Positions 34,701-46,275 are shown, numbered from the stretch's first letter. The stretch: 64,000 nucleotides of DNA from Diphasiastrum complanatum (GCA_029204225.1 CM055103.1:39863323-39927322); one strand, 5' to 3'. Notes: generated by a model not told the origin, from the sequence alone. Numbers and translations: made by a program.

Positions 34701-35291
34701 GATCTAGATTGATCTTAATCTTATGTAGATTGATAGATCAAGTAAATGTTTTAGCACACTCACATAGTGCTCTATTTTTCCTCTCGGCCACCCCATTTTG
34801 TTGTGGGGTGTATGTGCTATGTTTCATTTTCCAGCAAATGGTTTGTTTGCAGGATTGTGAGCCTGTAAAGCCATTCTTGAGGATGGTTGGTTCAGATTAA
34901 ATGACTATTTGTGAAAATAGTTGTTAATAGCCTACAAAACTAGGTTTCTGGAAAATTTTGGCAACATAACTACTGTTTTTCATGCACAGTGAAGCAAAAC
35001 CCTGCAAAATCTTGTATTAAAACCATTGCTTATGCTAGAAACAAGTAAATACAAGTAAAGCTAACTGTAAATCACTGCGAAGGCCATGGTAATCTGCAAA
35101 GAACAGCAGATTGGTTGTGTTTTTTGTTTCCTGCAAGTTATAAGTTAAAGAACTGCTAGAAAACTCAGAAATGTGATGCTTGTAGCCGCTGGAAATTTGC
35201 CCTCTTTTTTCTCTGAAACCTGCAATTGTTAAGCTTTGTGTGTGTGGTGATGGTGGGCGTTTTCTCTGCCCTCATCCCTCACCCGTTTGCA

Positions 35292-35293
<2 letters not shown>

Positions 35294-35374
<81 letters not shown>

Positions 35375-35513
35375 CGGATCTCAATGGCCTGAGGAGAATC
35401 TGCTGTTCGCATGTGGAGGGACCTGATTGAGGCCCACAGAGAGGAGAAAAAAAAAGAGAGGGGTGGGGGGGGGGGGGGGGGGGTGGGGTGGGGGGGGGGG
35501 GGGGGGGGGGGGG
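35294..35513. repeat. (CT)n array plus 53-bp G-tract
   Basis: (TC)38 at 35294-35370 is followed 90 bp later by an almost pure G-tract at 35461-35513, interrupted only by three T. Frames across either are low-complexity artefacts. Confidence 0.95.
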
Positions 35514-35850
35514 TTGTCATGGCAAGTTCACCTTTAGTTTTATTTTGGCGAACTTGAGTGTTGATACTTATGGATTTCGTTTTTGACATGGATTTTTCTG
35601 TTTTAAGAACGGGGGGTTCAATTTTGCAGTTGTATATTGCAGCCTGAGTAGTTGTTAAGGATTTTAGTGGCATTGATGATCAATTCCAGTTTTTATTGCT
35701 AAAAGTACCCATTTGCCGAATCATTGGTATAATTTGTTAATAAAAGCACAGAAGGTTAGAAAATTAGTTTTCTATAAACATTGCTTGGCTTAGCAAATTA
35801 TTATACTCGTAATGATTGTGTTTACTGAATGAAATTTAAAAAAAAAATAA

Positions 35851-36812
35851 ATGGACATTGATGAAATTTTGGAGGGGGGTGGTACCGCAATTCACCTAGC
35901 ATCACCAGGAAGTGATGGGAGAAATACGGAAATTCAGGCAGCCTCACCCGACAGTGATGACACCCTGGACTCAGAAAAACTTGTTGCAAACTTTAGGCAA
36001 GGCAGTTTTAGAACTTCATCAGAGCAATAAACAATAGGATAAACAAATGCCAAATCTATTTAATCAACTACAAGCTATTAACTCTAACAACTTGGGCTAC
36101 CAACTGGAAATATTTTTCGGCTAAAAAGTTTAAACGTCCGAAAGTTGTTAAAGACTGGATAAACCGTTGGACAAGCTATTTTAGCTTGCACAACATCCCA
36201 GAGGATAAATAATATCATCAGTTCTATTGTTTCTGGAAGGCAAAGAGTCTTTTTGGTGGAGGGAACTTTCCACGAAACCGATGACTTGGGTTGAATTCCT
36301 GACGGAATTCCGGAAAGCTTTTGTCACGATAGATGATTCCGAGCTATATATTCGGTTTATTAACTGCAAAGTGGGCAATCGAGAGCTAGATAGTTACGTC
36401 CAAGAGTTCTTGGACTCTTTGGCCAAGGTGCCGCTATTTGATCATAAATTAGCATAGTGGCAATTTATTGCCGGCCAGTTGACTATCAAAATGAATGCAA
36501 ACGAAATATCCTTAACTCACTAGAGGATGCTATCCATGTGGCGAAAGCCTATGATAGTACAGTTGTTGCATCACGAAAAAGCGTGCATGGCCAAACGGCC
36601 CTGAAACCCAAGCAAGAAAAATCTAACAAGCGTAAGAAGCAGTTTTTTGACGAACTGGAAGTAGAAGCGTACCAACAATCAAAGAAGAAGAAGAATAATC
36701 AAAGACAAAGCACGGTTGGCGGCGCTTAAAACAGAATCTGTGTTTCTTTTGCAATAAAAGCGGGCACCGTGCTAAACAGTGCCCCGAACGGAAAACTAAG
36801 TCGTCAAGTTTC
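35851..36812 (+). pseudogene. Chromovirus gag with CCHC knuckle
   Basis: Capsid region: KVVKDWINRW and SYFSLHNIPED (about 36130-36200), then FLEGKESFWW, TWVEFLTEFRKAFV and SYVQEFLDSL (36230-36425). After a lysine-rich linker, a canonical [14 protein letters not shown] knuckle is at about 36743-36785. At least four frame changes and stops. Confidence 0.85.
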
Positions 36813-38219
36813 ATGATTGTGGATTTACCGGCAGGTAAATTGGAAGTCAATTTGTTGAATAATTGTGACTGTACTTGTAACTTTAGTGCACTCTCTTTCA
36901 AGCCTAATGAATTGTTTTGGGTGAGAGGCAATATTTTAGGGAAAGATGTAAATGTGCTATTTGATTCAGATAGTACTCACAATTTTTTGAATGCTCGACT
37001 TGTGCAAAAGCTCCGAGTGCCTACCATGGCCAGTGATCACCGTTATGTGGTCCGTCTTGCGTCAGGGCCAGACACTGAGATTTGGGATGTCAAAGTCTCC
37101 AATTTAGAGCTTCGGATGCAGGACTATGTTGAGCCGTTGGATTTCCATGTCATGAATATGGACCGGAATGATGTAATTTTGGGCTATGAATGGTTTTTTG
37201 GCAAGTCAGACTCTTTAGAGATAGATTTTAAAAATCATTCTATGGTATTTAAAAATAAGTTTGATCAAATTGTCTCTATTTCTGGAGAGACCGATGTTCT
37301 TCCATCGCCGATGATTTCCTCAGCTGAATTAATTGAGAAACTTCATGATTCTGAGTATGAACTCTTTCACTTGCTTTTGAAATCTCGTATGCATTGTGAT
37401 GTTGGGGATGTGAATGTGTTTTCATGCTTTAACACCGAAAATTCGCATCAGGAACAACAACTTTTGCAAGATTTAAAGCAAGAGTTTAGTGAAGTTTTTC
37501 CGAAGCAGCTATCTTATAGACTACCACCCGCTCGGTCGGTGGATCATAAGATAGATCTTTTGCCCGATAGCTGTCCTATCTTCAGACAACCATATCGGTT
37601 TAGTCAGAAGGAAGAGGAGGAAGTGGCTAGGCAGATCGAGGAGTATCTCAAGATGGGACAAATAAGACCAAGTAAATCTCGATTGGGAGCACATGTCCTT
37701 CTTAAGAGTAAGAAAGATAGGAGTTTCCGGCTATGTGTAGATTACAAGGGTCTGAACAAACTTACAGTTAAAAATAAATACCCGTTGCCCATAATGGATG
37801 ATCTCATAGATCGATTGAATGGAGCTAAATACTTCACGAAAATTGATCTACGTACGGGATACCATCAGATTGAGATACATCCGGAAGATGTATCTAAAGC
37901 CAGCTTTAGGACCAGGTCTGGCCAACATGAATTTCTTGTTTTGCCTTTTGGTTTGACGAATGCTCCGGCTACTTTCCAACAAATGATGAATGATTTATTT
38001 CTTCCATATTTGGAGAAGTTTGTAGTAGTGTTTCTGGACAATATTCTGATCTATAGTAGAACACTCAAAGAGCATGCTAAGCATCTCCGTAATGTCTTAC
38101 GTATCTTAAGACAAGAGAAGCTTTATGCAAAAGAATCAAAGTGCGAATTCTTTAAGAAGGAACTTCTTTACCTAGGTCATAAGATTACCTCCTTTGGAAT
38201 CAAGATTGATGAAGAATAG
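36813..38219 (+). pseudogene. Chromovirus protease and reverse transcriptase
   Basis: A 468-codon open stretch. Protease: [12 protein letters not shown] where the family has D-(S/T)-G, so the active-site glycine is lost. [57 protein letters not shown] and [11 protein letters not shown]. The catalytic FLDD is FLDN here. The frame ends at TAG 38217, in the connection region. Confidence 0.93.
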
Positions 38220-38999
38220 CTGAAGACGGTAGTGGAATGGCCAATCCCTAAAACGGTGCATGAACTTAAGTCATTCTTAGATTTCATTGTGTTTTTTTGT
38301 AGATTTGCAGAGGAGTACTCGAAGATTGCTGCACCTCTCAACAATATGTTGGAAGGAGTGAAAAGTCGCAAAGGTAGGCCAAGTCCTCCCATTAGATGGA
38401 ATGAGAAAAGATGAGAGTTTTCGCAAACTCAAGCTTCTAATTGCCTTAGCTCCAGTTTGAGAATAGCGGATCCAGATTTGTCATTCATCATTAACACTGA
38501 CACGAGTGATATGGCTGTTGGAGCTGTTCTCTTACAGGAGGGCCAGACCGTTGCCTTTGAGAATAAGGAACTAACCGATGCACAGGTCAAGTACACCACT
38601 CAGGAAAAAGAGCTTTTTGCGGTGATCCATGCATTGAAATCATGGAGGCATTACCTGTACGGTAATAAATTCGTGGTTAATACAGATCATTAACCTTTAA
38701 AGTATTTTTGTAATCAGAATGATTTGCGAGGTTGTAAGGCCAGATGAGCAGAACTCATGCAAGAATTTGATTTGGAAGTGCGGTATATCAATGACTCATC
38801 TAATCAGGTGACTGATGCACTTAGTCGAATTGGTGAAGTGAACGAACTTTCTTTCACTGAGATCAGTACAGACTTTTATCTCTCCCTGAGAGGTCTTTAT
38901 GAGAAAGACCCACATTTTGGACCAATCTGGAATATGGTTCTAGTAGTTTCATCAAGCGGGACTGATGATCATGGTGATCAGTCTGGGGGACGGATATAA
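38220..38999 (+). pseudogene. Chromovirus RT connection and RNase H
   Basis: Continues after TAG 38217 with WPIPKTVHELKSFLDF, then RNase H from about 38487: NTDTSDMAVGAVLLQ, KYTTQEKELFAVIHALKSWRHYL and VNTDH (a TAA follows), then DLEVRYINDSSNQVTDALSR. Stops at about 38412, 38691 and 38745. Confidence 0.88.
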
Positions 39000-39900
39000 A
39001 GGGTACTGATGACTTCTCTATCCGTAATGGACTATTGTTTAGGAAAGAGAAGGTCTGTGTGCCTGATGTGGATGTTGTTAAGAATAAAATTCTTTATGAA
39101 TGTCATGACTCACCATGCACTGGACATCCCGACATACATCGTACATTGGATTTGGTACGAAGGGATTTTTATTGGCCAAAACTCAAGCCCTTTGTAGAAT
39201 CTTATGTGGTCAAGTGTGACCAATGCCAATTGAATAAAGGTGAACGCCATAAGGCTGGCAGTTTGTTGCATCCATTGAATATCTCTGATAAGAGATGAGA
39301 TAGTATTTCCATGGATTTCGTGGTTGGGTTACCGCAGACGAATAAACAAGCATGATGCAATTTGGGTTATGGTCGATCGTCTTACCAAATTGGCTACGTT
39401 TATTTCGGTAAAGACCACCGCGAAGGCTTCTGATTTAGCTCAGATATTTGTAGAGCGTCTGTTTAGGCTTTACGGATTACCAAGTGATATAGTGAGCGAT
39501 CGCGATCCGAAGTTCACTGGTCACTTTTGGTCGGTCGTATTTGCTAAACTAGAGACGACACTGAGCTTGGATTCTTCTGATAATCCTGAGACGGATGGAC
39601 AGACGGAAAGAACAAATCAGATGATGGAACAAATGCTTCGGGCATATGTTTCCAGATGGCAATCTGATTGGGAAAAGTAACTTTCATTGATCGAGTTTTT
39701 CTATAATAGCAGTAAGCATTCGGCTATCGGTTATAGCCCGTTTATGCTTATGTACGGTTTTGAGCCTAGGTCTCCTATATGTCCAGAGTGCCCAGGATAG
39801 GGACAGACATTATGAAAATCTGAAAAGATTACCGAGAGACTTCCAAGTGGGAGATTGGGTATATTTGAGAATCCCAAAGGATTGAAGTGTAATACGTACC
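39000..39900 (+). pseudogene. Chromovirus integrase
   Basis: Zinc-binding segment HDSPCTGHPDIHRT...CDQCQLNKGERH (39100-39250). Catalytic core with D in SMDFV (about 39309), D in SDRDPKFTGHFW (about 39497) and E in DGQTERTNQMMEQML (about 39605). Stop at 39296 and frameshift near 39345. Confidence 0.9.
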
Positions 39901-39978
39901 GACAAGCATTATAAGTTGTCCCCTAGATATAGAGGACCGTTTAAGATCTTGAAAAAGATCGGATCCTTAGCTTAGCAA

Positions 39979-40269
39979 TTGGAACTCCCGGAAGGATCGC
40001 AAATGCATCTCGTATTTCACGTTAGTCATCTCAAAAAGAGTCTGCGTGAAGGAGAGCATCTTGGATCTGGAGATCAGTTGGACCTGTTGGATGAATCATC
40101 GGGTGTATCTCGTCTTGAACCCAAAAAGATCTTGGATACAAGAACTAAACGATTGAGAAATCGTATAGCTACCGAGCATCTGGTTCGATGGAGGGGATGT
40201 ACGGACAATGATGATTCTTGGGAACAGGAAAGAAGTCTAAGGAGGAACTTTCTCAGTTTTAAGTTCTGA
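39979..40269 (+). pseudogene. Integrase C-terminus with chromodomain
   Basis: HLVFHVSHLKKSL is followed by EPKKILDTRTKRLRNR, then TEHLVRWRGCTDNDDSWEQE, the hallmark of a chromodomain, which in this group targets insertion to particular chromatin. An upstream stop (about 39973) cuts it from the core. Confidence 0.88.
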
Positions 40270-40297
40270 GGACAAAACTTGAATAAGGGAGGAAGAA

Positions 40298-40796
40298 TGT
40301 CATGCCCATGACTGGTCTCGGATAGCGTGTCCATGCTAGGGACCGGTAGACCAACAACCCGTAAGTTAATTGTGACTATAAGGGAATTGGAGCCCTTATG
40401 TATACATGGTCATAATTAATGGTTGTAGGCCTAAACACATGGTGGTGAAGTTGGTATGGGTCTATCAGTGAGTCATTAGGGAACTAGATGATGTGGTCCC
40501 AATAGGCTGTAGAGGTGTCCAGTGAGGTGTCAAAGTGCACTACTAGTGGTGCATGGGCCTTGGAGGGTATAAGTATACCTACTGGGCTCTCACTAGTGCA
40601 TGCTTGATTTTGTGATTGGTAGCTACATGCTGCTGGTGTGACTTCTCTTTCCATGACTCTGATTGATCCATAGCTTGGGGGTTAGATCCGTACAATCTAG
40701 GTTTGGTTGGGTTCGTTTAACCTCCACCAGTTCTCATGTGTTATTGCTTTGTATGCTATGCTTAGACTAGAATCTTGTTGTGAGGACTTTATACTT
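40298..40796 (+). repeat. Chromovirus 3' LTR
   Basis: Begins TGTCATGCCC right after the purine-rich AAGGGAGGAAGAA. The end is set where sequence homologous to the antisense gag relic resumes (40797); the exact terminus is not certain. Confidence 0.65.
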
Positions 40797-40908
40797 TGCC
40801 CATTTGCCTTCTTTAGCCTTGTCTTTTTCATCTTTGACTTGTGAGCTTGGCTGTCGATCTTGCTGATGTTGTTGTTGGCAGTGTAACTACTTCAGTGAAT
40901 CCAAGTAG

Positions 40909-40951
<43 letters not shown>

Positions 40952-41816
40952 TTTTTTTGTTGTTGATGGGGATGTTGTTGCTGGTAACTGTTCATGCTCA
41001 AGATTGGATCGGCGTGTGGAACATGTAGTTGAAAACACGTTGAACATGTGACTGGACTAAAGATTGAACAGATTTTAACTAAATTTGTTTCGATCTTGCT
41101 GTAGTTGATTTGAAGATTGATATGGCAATGAGATGCAAAAATCAACTCTAACATGATCTTGGAAAGCCGACTAAAAACAAGATGATGAGCATCTGTTCGG
41201 AGGGCTATTCTTATATTTGACTTTTTAAACGTTCGAATAGCTCGATATAGTCTCGTACACGTTTATCTTTTTCCACTTTGATGTTACTCAATTTGACAAA
41301 AGGACTCTCTATCAAACGAAAGAGTTTAAAATGCTTGATAAAAACCTCTTTCAAAAGTGACCAGTCCATCTTATCTTCATGATCGAGGTTAAAAAACCAG
41401 TCACGTGCTTTAGCGATTATGGTAATGGAAAACAGTTGGACCATAGCGTCGGGAGATGTTTCACCATAAACGTCACACGCATTTTCAAAGATTTGCAAGA
41501 ATCTTTGAGGGTCCGAACTACCGTCAAACTTTGGTACATTTAACTTGGGTGTTCTTTTCTCATGATGAGCACCGTGGGTAGCAAAAACGCCATTAAGGTG
41601 GGTTCTGGCCTGTGATAATTCAGCACCATAAAAATAGGCTCGTGCTCGTGAAGACTCGGCTCTATCAGGCTCTTGTTCTATGAATGAGTTTGTGGATGGC
41701 TCCTGGAGTTGGGACCGCATTCGGTAGAACCTATGACGTCTGATTTGTTCAGTTGTAGGGGATCTCATTTCGTATGGATAATCTGTTGGGATATCTGGAT
41801 CAATATGGTGGTCCAT
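40797..41816 (-). pseudogene. Ty3/gypsy gag, antisense
   Basis: Minus-strand frame from ATG 41816. PKLNVPKFDGSSDPQRFLQI, ITIIAKARDWFFNLDHEDKM, LLKEVFIKHFKLFR and VRDYIELFERLKSQ are a Retrotrans_gag domain. A stop and frameshift at about 41211 are followed by RTDAHHLVFSRLSKIMLE. The tail (41146-40797) is paralogous to 1274-1600 and contains (GA)n at 40912-40948. The chromovirus LTR abuts at 40796, so the gag has probably been interrupted there. Confidence 0.88.
40912..40948. repeat. (TC)18 array inside the gag relic
   Basis: Expanded dinucleotide array, absent in expanded form from the paralogous copy at about 1470. Confidence 0.9.
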
Positions 41817-41824
41817 TGGTTACT

Positions 41825-43715
41825 GTCGTGTTTTTTGTTGTTGGGTATGAGTTTTTGGTGTTTTTGGATTTTTTTTGTGGGTTTTTGGTCTTTTTGGATT
41901 TTGTAGGGTTTTTTGGATTTTTTAGGGGTTTTTGGAGTTTTTGGATTTTTTAGGATTTTTTTGCACAAAAAAGACGCAAAAAAAAAAAAGGCACGAAAAT
42001 ATCTTGAAAATGCTCAAAAAAGATGAGAAAAATCTCGAAAAAACACGAAAAAATTCTCGAAAAATGCTCAAAAAAATCTAAAAAAATCTGAACAAACACA
42101 AGAAAACACGACAACTCTCGAAAAATGCTCGAAAAGAATCTACAAAAAATCTTGAACAAACACGAAAAAATCTCGAAAAGTGAACAACTAGAAAAAAATC
42201 TAGAAAAATCTCGAAAAGACACGAAAATATTCTCGAAAAAGTCTAGAAAACAATCTAGAACAATCTTGAAAAAACACGACAATATTCTCGAAAAATTCTA
42301 GCAAATTCTAGAAAACAATCTAGAAAAAATGTAGAAAAAACAAGAAATTATTCTCGAAAAATTCTAGAAAATAATCTAGAAAAAACACGAAAATATTCTC
42401 GAAAAATTCTAGAAAACAATCTAAAAAAATCTCAAAAATTTGCGAAGAAATATGAAAAACCTTAGAAAAACTCTCCAAAAACATGAAAAAAACAATCTAG
42501 GAAAAACTTGAAAATTCTCGAAAAGGCTCAACAATCATGCAAAAATCTCGAAAAAATCTAGAAAAAATTAAACAAGGCTCGAAAATCTTCGAAAGGCTCA
42601 AAAATGCGAACAGGCTCAAAAAAGTCTAAAAAAAGCTAAAAAAAAACATGAAAATAATCTAGGAAAAAGCCTCGAAAAGGTTCAAAAAACTGCGACAAGG
42701 CTCAAAAAATCTAAAAAACTCTCAAAAAGATGAAAAAATTAGAAAAGATTATAAAAAAAAACTCGAAAATTCACGAAAACGCTCAAAAAATACAAACAGA
42801 CTCGAAAAAAATCTCCAGAAACACGAACAAAAACGCTCGAAAATTCGTAAGAATTGCAAATAGGTTAAAAAATCTCGACGAAAAATTTAGAAAACTCTCA
42901 AAAACACTCAAAAAATTCTAGAAAAATTTCAAAGAACACGAAAAAATCTCGAAAAATCTCAAAGAACACGAAGAAATTCAAAAAAAAATCTCCAAAATAT
43001 TCAAAAAATTGTAGAAAATCTCAAAAAAAACACGAAAAAATTAAAAAAAAAAAGAAAAAAAAAAACTCGAAAAAACACGAACAAGCTCGAAAAAAACTTG
43101 TAAACAGCAAGACACAAAAAAAAACTCGAAAGTCGAAAAAAACTCAAAAAAATGTGAAAAAGAAACTCAAAAAAACGCAGGACTCAAAATAAGCTCGAAA
43201 GTCGAAACAAACTTGAAAAGCGAAAAAAAAAAAACGAAGAAAGCGAGAAGGGCTCGAAAAAAACGAAGCCGCAAAGAGAACTCGAGAAAAACAAAGTCGC
43301 GAAAAAAACTCGAAAAAGAAAGTCGCTAAAATACTCGAAAAAGACCAAGTCGCGAAAAAACTTGATAAAAGGAAGTTGCGAAAGGACTCGAAAAAAACAA
43401 AGTCGCATGAAAACTCGAAAAAAGTTCGGAAAAAACTTAAAAAAGAAGAGACTAAAAAAAAAAAAGTCACGAAAACACATGAAAAAAGGAAGTTGCGAAA
43501 AAAAAAATTTAGAAAAGAAGAAGTCGCGAAGAAATTCAAAAAAATGAAAAAAAAAACCCGTGAAAAATGTGATTAAGCATGAAATAAATCTCGAAACAGA
43601 TGAAAAACGAACAAAAAGTTCAGAAAAAACACGAAAAGACGTGAATAAAATACAAAAAGAATTAGAAAAAAGCACGAAAAAACTAGAAAATACACTAAAA
43701 ATCTCAAAAATCATT
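41825..43715 (-). other. A-tract-rich leader (about 1.9 kb) of the antisense gypsy element
   Basis: Starting nine bases beyond the gag ATG, the plus strand is first T-tracts (to about 41965) and then about 1.75 kb of short A-tracts separated by CTCG, CACG, TCTAG, GTCGCG and similar. In a hand-counted stretch, tracts start at 42007, 42016, 42028, 42038, 42048, 42060, 42070 and 42080, so spacing is close to one helical turn. Toward 43200-43550 it becomes a longer unit containing AAGTCGCGAAAAAACTCG. Position argues for a gag leader; no PBS was identified beyond it. Confidence 0.75.
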
Positions 43716-43731
43716 TGTTCTCTCCATATGT

Positions 43732-43733
<2 letters not shown>

Positions 43734-43820
<87 letters not shown>

Positions 43821-43985
43821 TTGAGTCACTCATCCTCTCACGATTCTTTTTTGTTCCACGGGTTGATAATACCAAAAGATATTCTCCTTTCCAGTATCCC
43901 TCTCTTCAATTACTCATTCATTTTGTCTCAAGTGAATACGTCTTTCTCACACACTCATTCTTTCTCTTTAATTTCTATTCATTAA

Positions 43986-44017
<32 letters not shown>

Positions 44018-44184
44018 ACATTCTCTATTTCTTCTCCCTTTACACACACACACACACACTCTCTAGAGTGGGCTGGGGCTTTAACACCAATAGTTCATTT
44101 GTAAAATGTCTATCATGTGTGGTTTCATTTCCCAAGGGAGTAATTCATCGCCTTAAACCTGTTAGCATGTGTGGAGAAGAAAAT

Positions 44185-44241
<57 letters not shown>
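43734..44241. repeat. Cluster of dinucleotide arrays
   Basis: (TC)40 at 43734-43813, (TC)14 at 43990-44017, (CA)9 at about 44042-44059 and (GA)27 at 44187-44241, separated by unrecognised DNA. Confidence 0.9.
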
Positions 44242-44244
<3 letters not shown>

Positions 44245-45047
44245 GAGAGGGGAAAAAAACTAACAAAGTTTGATTAGAATGAGAAGAAGATGATACAATT
44301 CAAAGAAAATGGTCCCATTTTATAGAGTTGAGAGGTGGACTTTCTTTTTTCTTATTGGCTACCCTAACTTGACATGAACTTGAATCTAAGCCCTTCAAAA
44401 TAGTCTAGTGGTGCTAATTTGACAAAGGAGCACTCACATGATTCATGTGATTCCAAATTGCCAAAAAAAACCTTCACATGTTTCATGTCTCTCATCCACT
44501 TGCCAAGCTTAGTCTTTTATTTCTAACTTGATTTTAGGCCTCTAACTTCTTTTGATTATTTCTATGGCCCAAGTCCCTTTATTTCTAAATTACAACTTGT
44601 GTAACATTACTAGTCAATGTGCTTAATGGAATGGGCTAAGGACTTTTATCAATATAATCGCATTCGCTAAAAAATCTACAACAACCAAGCTCTACTCTTT
44701 GACTAGAATTCTCTCTTTTTAGAGAGCTCTCAAGCAACATAGACACTCCCACACTCTCATCCTTGGAGATTCACAAAGGTTCCAAGAGTACATATCTATA
44801 GGCTATCCTTCCCTTTTCTCTTTCTCTGAAAGTGATTGAACAAAAAATAAACTATCTCCAAAAGTGGACAAGACCCAAAAGTAGATGGGATTTGGATGAT
44901 GCTACATATGACGATGTCGTTAGAAAGGCTCTTCTAGAACTTACTAGGGCCTCAATTTGGAATTTAGCTTGAGTACAAACTAAAGTTCTATTTAACTTAA
45001 TATAGACTGTGAAACCCAAATCATAATCTTATATTAACATGAATATT

Positions 45048-45233
45048 TTAATATTCACAGTGTATGGTCCAAGTATAATCTTTGTATAGAACAATGCAGG
45101 TCTCATTTTTAACATGTCCCTGTAAGGAAAACTTTGTTCTCCTTAAATATTCTCTAAATTTTTCAAATTTTATCCTATTAAGAGCTTTAGTGAATATATC
45201 AAAAACTTGTATTTTTTTGCCAAGTAAATACAA
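45048..45233 (-). pseudogene. Copia RNase H C-terminus
   Basis: The minus-strand peptide VFDIFTKALNRIKFEKFREYL corresponds to the terminal (VA)DIFTKAL...KFxxFR block of copia RNase H. It stands next to the 3' repeat, as expected. Confidence 0.8.
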
Positions 45234-45639
45234 TTTTGATTGTCACTATAGATTGTTGTAGGTGCAAGTTGCAATAGTTGTAAGTCTCCAAATACTTCTA
45301 AGACAAACTATCTCGCATATAGTCTTTGTAATAGCTCTATATTTAACTTTGGTTAAGGATAAGATGATTGTGGACTGCTTTTTGCTGCTCCTTGAAATAT
45401 CTCTCAAGCCAAGGTTAAATTAAAATAACCAAAAGTAGATCTTCTATCATCCTTCTCACTAGCCACAATCCACATCCACATATACTAGTGTTTTGTCTTC
45501 ATTGTAAACAATACCATAATTGTAGGTGCCTTTGACATAACAATTTTTTTTTTTTTTTGGGCTTTCCAATGGGCTTCTTTTCATGAACTTACAACATCAA
45601 CAACATATACCAAGTTTGGTCTTCTTGTAGTTAAATAGA

Positions 45640-46275
45640 TGTAGCTACCACCAACAAGTTTGTCTATAAAGTGTCTCATCAACTAGAGGTGAATCATTTA
45701 GTTTGGATAACTTGACATTTGTGTCCATAAGAGTGAAAATAATGCTATATTCTTGCACATTGAATCTTTTAATACCTTCTTGAGCATTTTTGACTTGAGA
45801 AATAGAGATAAAATTATGTTGCTTCCATACTTCTATGTCCAAATAATAGTGTAATAGGTTAAGATCTATCACCTCAAACTCCTTGGTTAAGGCTTCTTCA
45901 ATATTGGCAATCTAAACCTATGATAATTAGAATTATTAGAACCTATGATAATGCATATTGGTTTCCAAGGGGGTTTGAACTTGGGACCAAAGAAACTTTG
46001 GATGCCAAGCTAACCAACTGAGCCAACCTTGAATGGTAAAACCTATGATAATGAAATCATCAACATATAGAATAACTATGATGATGTCTTCACCATCTCT
46101 CTTTACATAAGGCATGGTTTTGAATTTGCTTTTGTCACATTTTAGCTTGTTGAAGTAGTCATCAATGCAACTATACCAAGCTCTAGGAGTTTGCTTTGAA
46201 CCATAGAGTGCAATATTGAGTTTGCATAGAAAGTGTTCCTTTTTTTAGTAATGAAGCCTTGTGGCTGTAATTACA
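45640..46275 (-). pseudogene. Copia reverse transcriptase
   Basis: The minus strand reads QPQGFITKK, CKLNIALYGSKQTPRAWYS, YVKRDGEDIIIVILYVDDFI, then, after a SINE insertion, GSNN and FEVIDLNLLHYYLDIEVW, and DTNVKLSKLNDSPLVDETLY. The YVDD active site is intact. It starts abruptly at the 5' repeat, and the connection to RNase H is degraded. Confidence 0.88.
45953..46039 (-). mobile_element. tRNA-related SINE, copy 1
   Basis: An 87-bp insertion in copia RT. Both sides carry the 13-bp target duplication AACCTATGATAAT (45940-45952 and 46040-46052). The minus strand has a box A-like TGGCTCAGTTGG (46025-46014) and a box B-like AGTTCAAAC (about 45981-45973). The interrupted gene shows the pre-insertion state: RT continues YVDDFIIIG...GSNN across one copy of the target. 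It is too degenerate for a working tRNA. Confidence 0.75.

Larger units (their letters stand above)
35851..40796 (+). mobile_element. Ty3/gypsy chromovirus, degenerate, 3' LTR present
   Basis: Order gag, protease, RT, RNase H, integrase, chromodomain, PPT and 3' LTR defines a chromovirus-type gypsy element on the plus strand. A candidate gag start is ATG 35851 (MDIDEILEGG). No 5' LTR or PBS could be found upstream, where a G-tract and (CT)n array stand. The right end abuts the antisense gypsy gag at 40797. Stops and frameshifts in every domain and changed catalytic residues show that it is dead. Confidence 0.9.

Noticed and set aside
43184-43735. 183-codon Phe/Ser-rich minus-strand frame, looking like a membrane protein
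   Set aside because: It is the translation of the A-tract repeat region. Other frames there give similarly long low-complexity frames.
45953-46039. Functional tRNA gene
   Set aside because: Box A/B-like sequences are present, but acceptor and T stems do not pair properly, and the segment has target duplications typical of a SINE.
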